Origin: Altererythrobacter sp. B11
GTDB taxonomy: Bacteria > Pseudomonadota > Alphaproteobacteria > Sphingomonadales > Sphingomonadaceae
Assembly: GCF_003569745.1 (NCBI RefSeq)
Contig: NZ_AP018498.1
Location: forward strand, 3,635,001-3,699,000
DNA length: 64,000 nucleotides
Direction: 5' to 3'
Below the pieces are notes generated by a model that saw nothing but the letters and a program-made list of their open reading frames with translations, did not search any database and was not told the origin of the DNA. Positions 44,013 through 53,456 of the stretch are shown piece after piece (within the stretch, counting starts at the first letter, position 1; the number at the start of each line of letters is the position of its first letter). A program made the position numbers and the translations under genes.

Positions 44013-47000
44013 TTACGATGTCTCCTTGCGATACCATCGTGCTGGATCGTGCAATGGTGGGCTGTAGCTACGCAGCAGTACCAGCCGGGCAATCGCGGGC
44101 AGAATGAAGAGCGTGAGCGCGGTCGCGGTGACCAGTCCGCCGATTACGACCGTCGCCAGCGGGCGTTGCACCTCAGCGCCAGTATCGGTTGCAAGGGCCA
44201 TGGGCACGAACCCGAGCGAGGCGACCAATGCGGTCATCAGCACTGGACGCAGCCTCTGCAACGCACCGTCGGAGATCGCGTCGTCGAGCGACATGCCCCT
44301 GTCCAGGCGCTGGCGTATCGCCGTCATCATCACGAGCCCGTTCAACACCGCGACGCCCGAGAGGGCGATGAAGCCCACTGCGGCGGACACCGAAAATGGC
44401 ATTCCCCTCAGGGCGAGGGCGAAGACCCCGCCCGCCAGCGCCATCGGGATCGCACTGAAGACCGCAAGCGCCGGAATCCAACCGCCCAGCGCCATGAACA
44501 GCAGCAGCAGCACCAGCGCGAAGCAGACCGGAACCACGAGAGCGAGCCTCGCCTGCGCGGCCTGAAGGTTCTGGTATTGCCCACCCCATTCGATGAAGGA
44601 CGCGGCGGGCAGTTCGACGCTCTCGGAGACGCGGGCGCGGGCCTCCTCCACGAACGAACCGAGATCGCGCTCGCGCACGTTCGCCGATACGATCACCAGC
44701 CGGCGACCCTGCTCACGCCGAACTTCGGCGAGACCATCGACCACCTGGAAATCCGCCAGCGTGCGGAGCGGAACCGTGACCCCGCCTTCCAGAACGATGG
44801 GCAGGGCGCCGAGCTGATCGAACTCGTCGCGGGTCGCGTCCTCGAGCCGCACGACGACGTCGAAGCGGCGGTCACCCTCGAACACCAGTCCGGCAGGGCG
44901 ACCGCCCAGCGCGATGGCCACGGATTGTGCAACATCCTCCACGGTCAGGCCGTAGCGAGCGATCATCGGACGATCGAAGACGATGTCGAGCGTCGGGAAG
45001 CCCGTAACCTGCTGGACCTTGACGTCAGCAGCACCCTCCACTCCCCGTAGTACCTCCGCGACTTCATCCGCCGACCGGGTCAGCACGGTCAGGTCGTCGC
45101 CGTAGAGCTTGACTGCAACGTCACCGCGGACCCCCGCGATCAGCTCGTTGAAACGCAGTTCGATGGGTTGGCTGAACTCGTAGAGGTTGCCGACCAGACC
45201 GCTCAGCGATTCCTCCATCTGCGCGACGAGTTCGTCCTTGGGCAGGTCGGGATCGGGCCATTCCTCGCGCGGCTTCAGGATGACGTAAGCGTCGGAGGCG
45301 TTCGGCGGCATCGGATCGCTCGCCACCTCCGCCGTCCCCGTGCGGGAGAAGACCAGCTCCACCTGTGGGAATTGCTCGATCCTGTCCTCCACCCGGCGCT
45401 GCATGGCGAGTGAGCGTTCGAGCGAGGTCGAGGGAATCCGCAGTGATTGCACCGCGATATCCCGTTCGTCGAGCTGGGGCGTGAACTCACTGCCGAGGAA
45501 GGTGAACACGAAACCCGCCAGGGCGAAAAGCCCGGCACCCGCTCCGATCACGGGCCATGGCCGCGCGATCGCGCGGCGCACCGCCGGGCCATAGCATTCC
45601 TTCAGGACCCGGACTGGCTTTACCTCCTTCTCGGTCAGCCTGCGATTGAGGAGCACTGCGATCATCGCCGGAACGAAGGTCAGCGACAGCACGAAGGCCG
45701 AGGCGAGCGCCAGCATGACCGTGATAGCCATCGGCGAGAACGTCTTGCCCTCGATACCCGTGAAGGTAAGAAGCGGAGCATAGACGAGCAGGATGATCGC
45801 CTGGCCGTAGACGGTCGGCTTGATCATCTCTTGCGCGGCCATTCGCGTTTCGGTCAACCGCTCGCCGAGGCTTAGCAGTCGGCCCTCGCGGTGCTGTCTG
45901 GCGGCAAGCCGCGCGACGCTGTTCTCGACGATGATGACAGCGCCATCGACTATGAGGCCGAAGTCCAGCGCCCCCAGGCTCATCAAATTGCCCGAAACGC
46001 CCAGCCTGTTCATGCCCACGGCGGCCATCAGCATGGATATCGGAATGACCAGCGCGGCAATGATCGCTGCACGGATGCTGCCGAGCAGCAGGAACAGCAC
46101 GGCGATCACCAGCAGCGCGCCCTCGACAAGGTTCTTCTCCACCGTGGCAATGGTCGCATCCACGAGTGACGACCGGTTGTAGACGATCTCGGCGACCACG
46201 CCGGCAGGCAGGGAGGCGCGCACTTCGTCCAGCCGCTCGGCAGATCCCGCAGCCACGGTCCGGCTGTTCTCGCCGCTTCGCATCAGGACGGTGCCCACGA
46301 CCGCCTCCTCGCCATTGAGAGAAGCGGCGCCGGTCCGCAGATCGCCCCCGATGCGCACCGTCGCGACATCTGCGATGCGGATCGGAACGCCCCCACGGGT
46401 GGCGATGACGGCCTGCTCGATGTCTTGCGTGCCGCCAAGCCGCGCATCCACGCGAACGAGAAGCGCCTCCCCGGCACGATCGACGAAGTTGGCGCCCACG
46501 GCGAGGTTCGCCGCTTCCAATGCCTCGATCAGGGAATCGAACGACAGGCCATAGCCGGTGAGACGGGCGGGATCGGGCTGAACGAGGAACTGTTTCTCGT
46601 AGCCACCGATCGAATCCACGCCGGCAACGCCATCGATGGAGCGCATGAGCGGAGCCACCACCCAGTCCTGCACCGTGCGCAAATAGGCGGCCCTGGCGAC
46701 CTCGGTATCCAGACGGTCACCCCGCTCCGTGATGAAGCTCCCGTCCGCTTGCCAGCCTGTTCGCCCTCCCTTCGGCGCTCCGCGGCCTGCCGGATACTCG
46801 TATTCGATCGTATACATCAGCACTTCGCCGAGACCGGTAGAAATCGGCCCCATCGTGGGTTCTGCTCCTTCTGGCAGCGATGCTCCGATCGGTGCCAGCC
46901 GTTCGTTCACCTGCTGGCGCGCGAAGTAGATGTCGGTGCCTTCCTCGAAGATCGCGGTGACCTGGCTGAAGCCATTGCGCGAGATGGAGCGGGTCATCTC

Positions 47001-47306
47001 GAGCCCCTCGATCCCCGCCAGACCGGTCTCGATCGGGAAGGTCACCTGCGTCTCGACCTGCGAGGGGGAGAGCGCCGGGGCGCTGGTGTTGATCTGCACC
47101 TGCGTGTTGGTGATGTCCGGCACCGCATCGATCGGCAGGCGCAGGAGATTCATGGTGCCGTACATCGCGGCGAAGGCGGTGAGGACGATGACCGCCCAGC
47201 GGAACCGCACGGCGATGTCGAGGATCGCCCCGATCAGGCCCGGGCGATGGCTGCCAGTGTCAGAGTGGGTCTCCGCTGTGGGTGCGGGTTCTGCCTCAGT
47301 GCCCAT
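44013..47306 (-). CDS. czcA: Heavy-metal efflux RND pump, CzcA-like
   Basis: A 1,097-aa inner-membrane proton antiporter with the 12-helix RND plan and two large periplasmic loops. The helix-4 signature DFGLIVDGAVIIVEN (Asp448, Asp454) is of the CzcA type, for divalent Zn/Co/Cd; CusA pumps for Cu/Ag differ here. The N-terminus begins with an extra 20-odd polar residues before the first helix (AVRFRWAVIVLTAFAAMYG). It is third in the operon and overlaps the adaptor gene by 11 bases. Exports metal from periplasm or cytoplasm through the CzcCBA channel. Confidence 0.95.
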   Translation of the reverse strand: MGTEAEPAPTAETHSDTGSHRPGLIGAILDIAVRFRWAVIVLTAFAAMYGTMNLLRLPIDAVPDITNTQVQINTSAPALSPSQVETQVTFPIETGLAGIEGLEMTRSISRNGFSQVTAIFEEGTDIYFARQQVNERLAPIGASLPEGAEPTMGPISTGLGEVLMYTIEYEYPAGRGAPKGGRTGWQADGSFITERGDRLDTEVARAAYLRTVQDWVVAPLMRSIDGVAGVDSIGGYEKQFLVQPDPARLTGYGLSFDSLIEALEAANLAVGANFVDRAGEALLVRVDARLGGTQDIEQAVIATRGGVPIRIADVATVRIGGDLRTGAASLNGEEAVVGTVLMRSGENSRTVAAGSAERLDEVRASLPAGVVAEIVYNRSSLVDATIATVEKNLVEGALLVIAVLFLLLGSIRAAIIAALVIPISMLMAAVGMNRLGVSGNLMSLGALDFGLIVDGAVIIVENSVARLAARQHREGRLLSLGERLTETRMAAQEMIKPTVYGQAIILLVYAPLLTFTGIEGKTFSPMAITVMLALASAFVLSLTFVPAMIAVLLNRRLTEKEVKPVRVLKECYGPAVRRAIARPWPVIGAGAGLFALAGFVFTFLGSEFTPQLDERDIAVQSLRIPSTSLERSLAMQRRVEDRIEQFPQVELVFSRTGTAEVASDPMPPNASDAYVILKPREEWPDPDLPKDELVAQMEESLSGLVGNLYEFSQPIELRFNELIAGVRGDVAVKLYGDDLTVLTRSADEVAEVLRGVEGAADVKVQQVTGFPTLDIVFDRPMIARYGLTVEDVAQSVAIALGGRPAGLVFEGDRRFDVVVRLEDATRDEFDQLGALPIVLEGGVTVPLRTLADFQVVDGLAEVRREQGRRLVIVSANVRERDLGSFVEEARARVSESVELPAASFIEWGGQYQNLQAAQARLALVVPVCFALVLLLLFMALGGWIPALAVFSAIPMALAGGVFALALRGMPFSVSAAVGFIALSGVAVLNGLVMMTAIRQRLDRGMSLDDAISDGALQRLRPVLMTALVASLGFVPMALATDTGAEVQRPLATVVIGGLVTATALTLFILPAIARLVLLRSYSPPLHDPARWYRKETS

Positions 47307-48435
47307 GGTTCGCGCCCTCCTTCTCCAGTTCCGCCTTGAGCAGGAAGGCGTTACCGGTGGCGATGCGCCATCCCTCCTCCAGGCCAGAGAGGATCGTCAC
47401 CTGCCCTGCGGACCGGATCCCGACCTTGACCTCGCGAGCCCGGAAACCGCTCGTGGTGCGGACGAACACGACATCTCGTCCTTCGAGAACCTGGACGGCG
47501 TCCTCGGGAACGGTGGTGCGGTTGCGATCCACCTCGCCTGCAGGCGTGATCCGCGCCTGCAGGAACGCGCCCGGCTGAAGACCCGGAACCCCGCGCGAGA
47601 GCGACAGAACCGCGGTGGCACTGCGGCTTTCCGGATCGAGCGAGGGAGTGACCGAACGCACCTGGGCCCCGATCTCGCGACCATCGCCGACGATCAGCAC
47701 GGCCTCGTCGCCAGGTTGGATGCGGGAGGCTTCGGCCGAAGGCAGTGCCACTTCGACCTGCAGGCCGTTCGGATCCACTACGCGATAAAGTTCCTCGCCT
47801 GTATCCACGAAAGCCCCGAGCACGATCGGTGCGGCCGTGACCCTTCCGGACAGCGGTGAGGTCACGGCCAGCGAAAGGCCATCACCACTTACGCCAGCCG
47901 CGGCGACCGCGGCCTGCGCCCGCTGCAATTCCGAGCGTGCCACACTGAGATTTGCCTGCGCGGCCTCAAGATCCTGGCGGGCCGTGACATTCGCTTCGAA
48001 CAGGCGTCGTTCGCGATCGTAGGCGGCGGACAGCTCGGTGACCCGGGTGCGCGCCGTGCTGAGCTGCGATGCGAGAGCAGCGGCATCGGCGCTCTCAATA
48101 CGGGCAACCGTCTCGCCGCGTGAAACATAGTCGCCCAGCGTCTTACCCACCGAGCGGACCACCCCCGAGGCGCGGGCGTCGATACGTGCGGAAGCCGTCG
48201 GGCTCGCCGCGACCGTTGCCGGGAAGACGAGTTCCACAGCAGTTCCGGCCCGCACGGTTGCCAGCTCTATCCCGGCCTCCCTGATTTGCTCCTCGCTCAG
48301 TGTGACCACCCCCTCGGGTGTCGCGGTGCCGGCTGCCTCCTGCGCATGGTCGCTGACCTCGGGGGTCGGCCAGAAGATCAGCGCCAGGGCACCGATCGCG
48401 GTCACGGCGAGGATCGCCAGCTTTGTTCGTGTCAG
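47296..48435 (-). CDS. czcB: RND efflux periplasmic adaptor, CzcB-like
   Basis: A membrane-fusion protein linking pump and outer-membrane channel. It has the lipoyl/barrel halves (SARIDARASGVVRSVGKTLGDYVSRGETVARIES and SPLSGRVTAAPIVLGAFVDTGEELYRV) flanking a coiled-coil hairpin (about 115-175), and ends EGANHGH. The first ATG/GTG/TTG is GTG 48405, which would cut the N-terminal anchor in half and has no ribosome site. In frame, codons from CTG 48435 read xTRTKLAILAVTAIGALALIFW, a complete charged-plus-hydrophobic anchor, and CTG overlaps the upstream stop as CTGA. I therefore propose a CTG start (379 aa); with GTG it is 369 aa. Confidence 0.85.
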   Translation of the reverse strand: MTRTKLAILAVTAIGALALIFWPTPEVSDHAQEAAGTATPEGVVTLSEEQIREAGIELATVRAGTAVELVFPATVAASPTASARIDARASGVVRSVGKTLGDYVSRGETVARIESADAAALASQLSTARTRVTELSAAYDRERRLFEANVTARQDLEAAQANLSVARSELQRAQAAVAAAGVSGDGLSLAVTSPLSGRVTAAPIVLGAFVDTGEELYRVVDPNGLQVEVALPSAEASRIQPGDEAVLIVGDGREIGAQVRSVTPSLDPESRSATAVLSLSRGVPGLQPGAFLQARITPAGEVDRNRTTVPEDAVQVLEGRDVVFVRTTSGFRAREVKVGIRSAGQVTILSGLEEGWRIATGNAFLLKAELEKEGANHGH

Positions 48436-49547
48436 ATGCGGACGAGGCGCAGCGCCTCCTCCGCCTGCGGGAGCGATGTCTGCGACAGAGTCTCGACACG
48501 CGCTCCGGCACCAAGATACCTCGCCCGGGCCGTGGCGACGGATTGCTCGTGATCCACGCGCGCAACGGCTTCGCGCGCGTTCGCCGCGCGCAATCGGGCT
48601 TCCGCAGCCGCGATATTGCCCTGGTTCCGATCGCGAAAGGGAAGAGGAATCGACACGCCGATCAGGAATGCGTTGTCACCGCTCTCCTCGAAACGCCGCA
48701 CGCCTGCAGAGACCGTGGGATCCGGCGTACCCAAGCTTCGCTGCCGCTCGATCTCCGCCGCTGCGGCCGCGCTCTCAGCACGCGCAACCCGATAGTTAAG
48801 GCTTTCCGTTGCTGGGGACATCAATGGCTCGGGCGGGATGATGTTCGGAAAGTCGGCCGGAACTAGCGGCGCCTCGGATGAAGCCCACAGCGCGGCGAGC
48901 GCCGTACGGGCCGACAGACTCTCTGCCTTGGCCTCCACCAGACGCGCCCGCGCCTCCGCCAGTGCTGCGTCCGCGCGCAGAGCGCGCAGGGGCGGCTCAC
49001 GCCCCACTTCGACCAGGACACCGCCTATGCGCGCGAGTTCCTCGCCTCGCGCAACCACATCCTCAGCGAGTTCCACACGAGCGGCTGCGGCAACAGCAAG
49101 CAGGTAGCGCTCGCGCACCAATTGGCCCAGTTCCGCCTCGGTCAGCTCAGCTCTGAGAGAGGCCAGTTCTGCCTGGGCCTCGGCCGCGCCGACCCGTGCA
49201 GAGCGCTTTCCGCCGAGTTCCAAGCGCTGGCCGACAGAGAGCGTATACTCGGTCGACTGGAGGCCGGAGAACGCGCCGCTGCCGGCAACGTTCTCGACTT
49301 CGAAGGACACCTCGGGATTGGGCCTGAGGCGAGCCTGGTCGACAAGAGCCGCCGCCGCCTCGGATTCTGCGCGGGGGCCCAGGAGGCGGGGATTGGTGAC
49401 TCGGGTATCGGCCTGTTCGGCAACCCCGCTAAGTTCAAGGGCATCGTCGAGCGTGACGAGACGCGGGTCCTGCGCACTGGCAGGTCCCGTGGACAGGGCG
49501 AGTATCAGCCCCCCGAAGGGGACCGCTCGCCAAGAAATGGCGAACAT
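48432..49547 (-). CDS. czcC: TolC-family outer-membrane channel, CzcC-like
   Basis: A 371-aa outer-membrane factor with signal peptide (STGPASAQ). It shows the repeated helical coiled segments of the family, for example RPNPEVSFEVENVAGSG, which is typical of CzcC proteins, and TESLNYRVARAESAAAAAEIERQRSLGTPDPTVSAGVRRFEESGDNAFLIGVSIPLPF split over the second repeat. It forms the exit duct of the metal efflux complex. First of the three structural genes; its stop overlaps the proposed adaptor start. Confidence 0.93.
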   Translation of the reverse strand: MFAISWRAVPFGGLILALSTGPASAQDPRLVTLDDALELSGVAEQADTRVTNPRLLGPRAESEAAAALVDQARLRPNPEVSFEVENVAGSGAFSGLQSTEYTLSVGQRLELGGKRSARVGAAEAQAELASLRAELTEAELGQLVRERYLLAVAAAARVELAEDVVARGEELARIGGVLVEVGREPPLRALRADAALAEARARLVEAKAESLSARTALAALWASSEAPLVPADFPNIIPPEPLMSPATESLNYRVARAESAAAAAEIERQRSLGTPDPTVSAGVRRFEESGDNAFLIGVSIPLPFRDRNQGNIAAAEARLRAANAREAVARVDHEQSVATARARYLGAGARVETLSQTSLPQAEEALRLVRI

Positions 49548-49611
49548 GGATGGGAGTTCCTCTGCTGACGTTCAGATCGGCGTCGGAAAAAGATCCGGCG
49601 CGCGGCGAACG

Positions 49612-49950
49612 TCAGTCGCGAGGAGGGGGTGTGGCCAGTTCCGCCAGACCGGAATCGAACCAGGGTTGGTCTGCCGCATGGAGCACGGTCACAACCGAGC
49701 CCGGGGCAAAGGATTTAAAGGACGTGCCGACGGCATGCGATGCATGATGGCAATGACCATGTGCACAGACGCCATGCTTCTCCAGTTCCCGCCCTTCATC
49801 CCCAGATTCGTCATGCTGCTCCAGGAGGGACGCTACCGTGGGCTCGTCGGCGCATTCGGCGGCTTCCGCTACCGGCGCCCAGAGGACACCGAGTGCAGTG
49901 CACAGCGTGAGTAGCTGCAATAGCAAAGTGCGGGCACAACGCCGAAACAT
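49612..49950 (-). CDS. Small exported Cys/His-rich protein heading the czc operon
   Basis: From the ATG at 49950 this is a 112-aa protein with a signal peptide (LLLQLLTLCTALGVLWAPVAEAAE). The mature part has a metal-binding-looking cluster, KHGVCAHGHCHHASH. It is 64 bases upstream of czcC in the same direction, the position of CzcI in czcICBA operons. I do not recognise it by sequence. A periplasmic metal chaperone or sensor role is inferred from context and composition. A GTG at 50001 would lengthen it by 17 residues. Confidence 0.65.
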   Translation of the reverse strand: MFRRCARTLLLQLLTLCTALGVLWAPVAEAAECADEPTVASLLEQHDESGDEGRELEKHGVCAHGHCHHASHAVGTSFKSFAPGSVVTVLHAADQPWFDSGLAELATPPPRD

Positions 49951-50046
49951 GCAAAACGCGCTAGCAGCTGACCGGCGAAAACAACACTTGAAAAGTAGCA
50001 CTCTGCCGTAGTTTGGCGAAGGCCACAGGCGAAAACTGAGGCTATC

Positions 50047-50952
50047 CTAACGCATATTCGCGCTCAGGAAGTCGACGAATACGCGCACGCGTGCCGGGAG
50101 GTTGGCGCCGCCGACGAATACCGCATTGATCTGTTCAACGTCGCCCGGGTTAAAATCCTCCAGCAAAGCCACAAGTTCGCCGCTCGCGATCTCGTTAGCG
50201 ACGCTGAACGCGCCGACGCGCGCTATGCCGACGCCCTGCGCGGCCAGCTGGCCCAGCGTCTCGCCATTATTCGCCTCGATGCTTCCCTTCATGGCGAGGC
50301 TGAACTCCTCGCCATCGCGCATGAACGGCCAGACCGGCTCGCTGCGGCGAAAGTTGAAATTCAGGCAATTGTGCCCGTGCAGATCTTCCGGCACGCGCGG
50401 GGTACCGGCACGGGCCAGGTAATCGGGCGAGGCGACGATGACGCGGCGGCTTTCGCCCAGTCTACGCGCGGTCAGGGCGCTATCGGCAAGCGGGCCGAAG
50501 CGGATCGCCACATCGGCCTGCCCCGCCGCCACGTCGACCAGAGCGTCGGTCAGGGCGATGTCGACCAGAATATGCGCATAGGCCTGTGCGAAGCGGCCGA
50601 GCAAGGGCACGACGCAGAGCCGCCCGTGCGACAGGGCCGCGCTAATCCGCAGGCGTCCGCGCGGCACGCCCTGATCGGCGATCTGCTGCTCACTATCGTC
50701 AAGATCGGCAAGGATGCGGCGCGCGGCCTGGAGGTAGGCGAGGCCCTCCGCGGTCGGCGTGAGCGCCCGCGTCGAGCGGAGCAACAACCTGACGCCAAGC
50801 CGCGCCTCGATCCTGTCGACAGTGCGGCTGACCGCCGAGGGCGTCAGGCCGAGGGCACGGCCGGCTGCGGAAAAACTCCCCCTGTCGATCGCCGCGACGA
50901 ATATCTCCATGGCGCGCGCTCGATCGCCGCCCTCCGCTATTTTTGCGCTCAT
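50047..50952 (-). CDS. LysR-family transcriptional regulator
   Basis: A 301-aa regulator. The HTH region reads MEIFVAAIDRGSFSAAGRALGLTPSAVSRTVDRIEARLGVRLLLRSTRAL, broken by no gaps, and belongs to the branch in which LysR proteins control adjacent redox enzymes and exporters. The effector domain has RGRLRISAALSHGRLCVVPLL and RFGPLADSALTARRLGESRRV. It is divergent from the aldo/keto reductase at 51041 with 88 bases between, so it probably controls that gene and the MFS gene after it (inference). Confidence 0.93.
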   Translation of the reverse strand: MSAKIAEGGDRARAMEIFVAAIDRGSFSAAGRALGLTPSAVSRTVDRIEARLGVRLLLRSTRALTPTAEGLAYLQAARRILADLDDSEQQIADQGVPRGRLRISAALSHGRLCVVPLLGRFAQAYAHILVDIALTDALVDVAAGQADVAIRFGPLADSALTARRLGESRRVIVASPDYLARAGTPRVPEDLHGHNCLNFNFRRSEPVWPFMRDGEEFSLAMKGSIEANNGETLGQLAAQGVGIARVGAFSVANEIASGELVALLEDFNPGDVEQINAVFVGGANLPARVRVFVDFLSANMR

Positions 50953-51040
50953 CGCAAAGATCCTTGGCCCGGACGCGCACTACAATAGCAGTTCTCCCTC
51001 GTCCATCTATGCGTTGAAATCGCAATAGAAGAGGTCGATC

Positions 51041-52075
51041 ATGGATTATCGCCAAGTGGGGGGTTCGGGCTTGCGCGTGCCGGCCTTGAGTTTCGGCGCG
51101 GGGACCTTCGGCGGCAAGGGTCGGCTGTTCAGCGCCTGGGGGCAGAGCGACGCTGCCGAGGCACGCCGCTTGATCGATATCTGCCTCGATGCAGGCGTAA
51201 CCCTGTTCGACACGGCCGACGTCTATTCCAATGGCGCGTCGGAAGAGGTGCTGGGTGCAGCGATCAAAGGCCGGCGCGACGCGGTCATGATCTCCACGAA
51301 GACCGGCCTGCCGATGGGCGATGGCCCGCAGGATTGGGGCGCGTCCCGTGCAAGGCTGATCCGCGCGGTCGACGCCTCGCTGCACCGCCTGGGCACGGAC
51401 CATATCGATCTGCTGCAGCTTCATGCATTTGATGCGCATACACCGGTGGAAGAGGTGATGGGCACGCTCGACATGCTGATTGCGGCGGGCAAGCTGCGCT
51501 ATGCCGGCGTCTCCAACTATCCGGGCTGGCAGGTGATGAAAGCCCAGGCCGCAGCAGACCGCCATGGCTGGCCGCGCCTTGTCGCCCATCAGGTCTATTA
51601 TTCCCTGATCGGGCGGGCATATGAGTGGGATCTGATGCCGCTCGCGGCCGATCAGGGGATCGGAGCGCTGGTGTGGAGCCCGCTCGGCTGGGGACGGCTG
51701 ACGGGCAGGATCGGGCGCGACCGGCCGATCCCGCCGGGCAGCCGCCTGCACGAGACGGAGCAGTTCGCACCCCCCGTCGCGGAAGATCATCTCTATCGTG
51801 TGATTGACGCGCTGGAGGCGGTCGCGAACGAAACAGGAAGGTCGGTGCCGCAAATCGCGATCAACTGGCTACTGGGTCGGCCGACCGTCTCCTCCGTCAT
51901 CATCGGCGCGCGGAACGAGGCGCAGCTGCGCGACAATCTGGGGGCTATCGGCTGGACCCTGACCCCCGAACAGACGGCCCTGCTCGACGCGGCAAGCGCC
52001 GTCGTGCCGCCTTATCCACATACACCCTATCGTCAGCAGGATGGCTTCGCCCTGCTCAATCCCCCCATGGTCTGA
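51041..52075 (+). CDS. Aldo/keto reductase
   Basis: A 344-aa NADPH-dependent oxidoreductase with a TIM barrel. Catalytic residues are visible: Asp and Tyr in FDTADVYSNG, Lys in MISTKTGLP, His in LLQLHAFDAHTP. The cofactor-binding end shows WSPLGWGRLTG and VSSVIIGARNEAQLRDNL. No signal peptide. It is followed after five bases by an MFS transporter, with a LysR regulator diverging upstream; the trio looks like a detoxification or stress unit. Substrate unknown. Confidence 0.94.
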   Translation: MDYRQVGGSGLRVPALSFGAGTFGGKGRLFSAWGQSDAAEARRLIDICLDAGVTLFDTADVYSNGASEEVLGAAIKGRRDAVMISTKTGLPMGDGPQDWGASRARLIRAVDASLHRLGTDHIDLLQLHAFDAHTPVEEVMGTLDMLIAAGKLRYAGVSNYPGWQVMKAQAAADRHGWPRLVAHQVYYSLIGRAYEWDLMPLAADQGIGALVWSPLGWGRLTGRIGRDRPIPPGSRLHETEQFAPPVAEDHLYRVIDALEAVANETGRSVPQIAINWLLGRPTVSSVIIGARNEAQLRDNLGAIGWTLTPEQTALLDAASAVVPPYPHTPYRQQDGFALLNPPMV

Positions 52076-52080
52076 GCGGA

Positions 52081-53271
52081 GTGAACGCCTTGAAACTGAA
52101 TCCCGGCCTCGTTGCCCTTTCGATCGGCGCGTTCGGTATCGGCGTGACCGAGTTTGCCCCGATGGGCCTGCTGCCGGTCATCGCCGGCGATCTCGGCGTG
52201 TCGATCCCGACCGCAGGGCTGCTCATCAGTGCCTATGCACTCGGCGTGATGCTCGGCGCGCCGCTGATGACCCTGACCACAGGCCGGGTGCCGCGCCGCA
52301 CGCTGCTCATCGCGCTCGCCGCCATCTTCACCCTTGGCAACCTGCTAGCCGCGATCTCGACCGGATATGGAATGCTGCTGGCAGCCAGGCTCCTCACCTC
52401 GCTCAATCACGGCGCCTTCTTCGGCGTGGGGTCGATCGTCGCCGCCAGCCTGGTGCCGCCGGAGCGTAAGGCCGGCGCGGTCGCCGCGATGTTCATGGGG
52501 CTGACCATCGCCAATGTCGTCGGCGTACCACTCGCCACCTTGGCGGGCGAGCATCTGGGCTGGCGGATGTCGTTCTGGGGAATTGCCGGACTGGGCGTTG
52601 CGACCATGGTTGCGCTGCGGCTGACCCTGCCCGGAATGCCCGCGCCCGACGGCGGCAACGCCCTCGCCGAACTGCGCGTGCTGAAGCGCGGTTCCGTGCT
52701 CGCCGCACTGGCGCTCACCGTCATCGGATCGAGTGCGATGTTCACCGTGTTCACCTATATCGCGCCGATCCTGCGCGCGGAAACGCATGCCTCGCTCGGC
52801 TTCGTGACCGCGATGCTCGTGACCTATGGCGTCGGGCTGACGGTGGGCAACTGGCTGGGCGGAATCTTCGCGGACCGCTCGGTCGATCGCACCTTGATGG
52901 TGACGCTAGCGGGGCTGGCGCTGGTTCTCGTCGCCTTCGCCGTCCTGATGCCGTTCTCTGCGCCCACCGCGATCCTCGTCTTCCTGTGGGGCGTGGCCAG
53001 CTTCGCGCTCGTCCCGCCGCTTCAGGTCCGGGTGATGACCGCTGCAGCCGAAGCGCCCAATCTGGCTTCGGCCGTCAATATCGGCGCATTCAACCTCGGC
53101 AACGCAATTGGCGCCGGGATCGGTGGCGGCGTGATCGCTGCGGGGCTCGGTTACCGCGCCGTGGCGCTGGCCGGGGCCGTCGCAGCTGTCATCGGCCTCG
53201 CGGCTGTCATGGCAGCTGTCTGGACATCCTCACGCTCCCAAAATCCGCATCGGAAGCCTTGCGAGGCTTGA
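52081..53271 (+). CDS. MFS transporter, DHA1/AraJ-like exporter
   Basis: A 396-aa 12-helix MFS protein from a GTG preceded by GAGCGGA. GAFGIGVTEFAPMGLLPVIA at helix 1 and GAPLMTLTTGRVPRRTLLIAL after helix 2 place it with the AraJ/YdhP/arabinose-polymer efflux group. Typical roles are drug or sugar efflux. Cotranscribed with the aldo/keto reductase, five bases apart. Confidence 0.93.
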   Translation: MNALKLNPGLVALSIGAFGIGVTEFAPMGLLPVIAGDLGVSIPTAGLLISAYALGVMLGAPLMTLTTGRVPRRTLLIALAAIFTLGNLLAAISTGYGMLLAARLLTSLNHGAFFGVGSIVAASLVPPERKAGAVAAMFMGLTIANVVGVPLATLAGEHLGWRMSFWGIAGLGVATMVALRLTLPGMPAPDGGNALAELRVLKRGSVLAALALTVIGSSAMFTVFTYIAPILRAETHASLGFVTAMLVTYGVGLTVGNWLGGIFADRSVDRTLMVTLAGLALVLVAFAVLMPFSAPTAILVFLWGVASFALVPPLQVRVMTAAAEAPNLASAVNIGAFNLGNAIGAGIGGGVIAAGLGYRAVALAGAVAAVIGLAAVMAAVWTSSRSQNPHRKPCEA

Positions 53272-53295
53272 GCGGATGAAGGGGATGTCCAAAGA

Positions 53296-53312
53296 TCGGC
53301 GTGCAACGCCGA
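53296..53312 (+). terminator. Short hairpin after the MFS gene
   Basis: TCGGCGT-GCA-ACGCCGA, a perfect 7-bp stem with a 3-base loop, 25 bases past the stop. No T run follows, so termination is only possible. The rest of the stretch to the tRNA shows nothing recognisable. Confidence 0.35.
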
Positions 53313-53456
53313 CATAGCCGCCGTTCCGAAGTCGCGGCATTGCCGTTCTTCAGCACCCGCCCGGATCCAGCATGGACGCGAGGGGAGAGGAATTCGCCAT
53401 AAGCCAAGGACATCCCTGGATTTCGTGGCCTAAATCAGATGTGGAGGTCGGGATTA

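Noticed and set aside
44013-47306. Copper/silver pump CusA
   Set aside because: The helix-4 motif DFGLIVDGAVIIVEN is of the CzcA type and differs from the CusA form.
46425-47339. A 304-codon frame antisense to czcA
   Set aside because: No motif, and czcA is unambiguous across this stretch.
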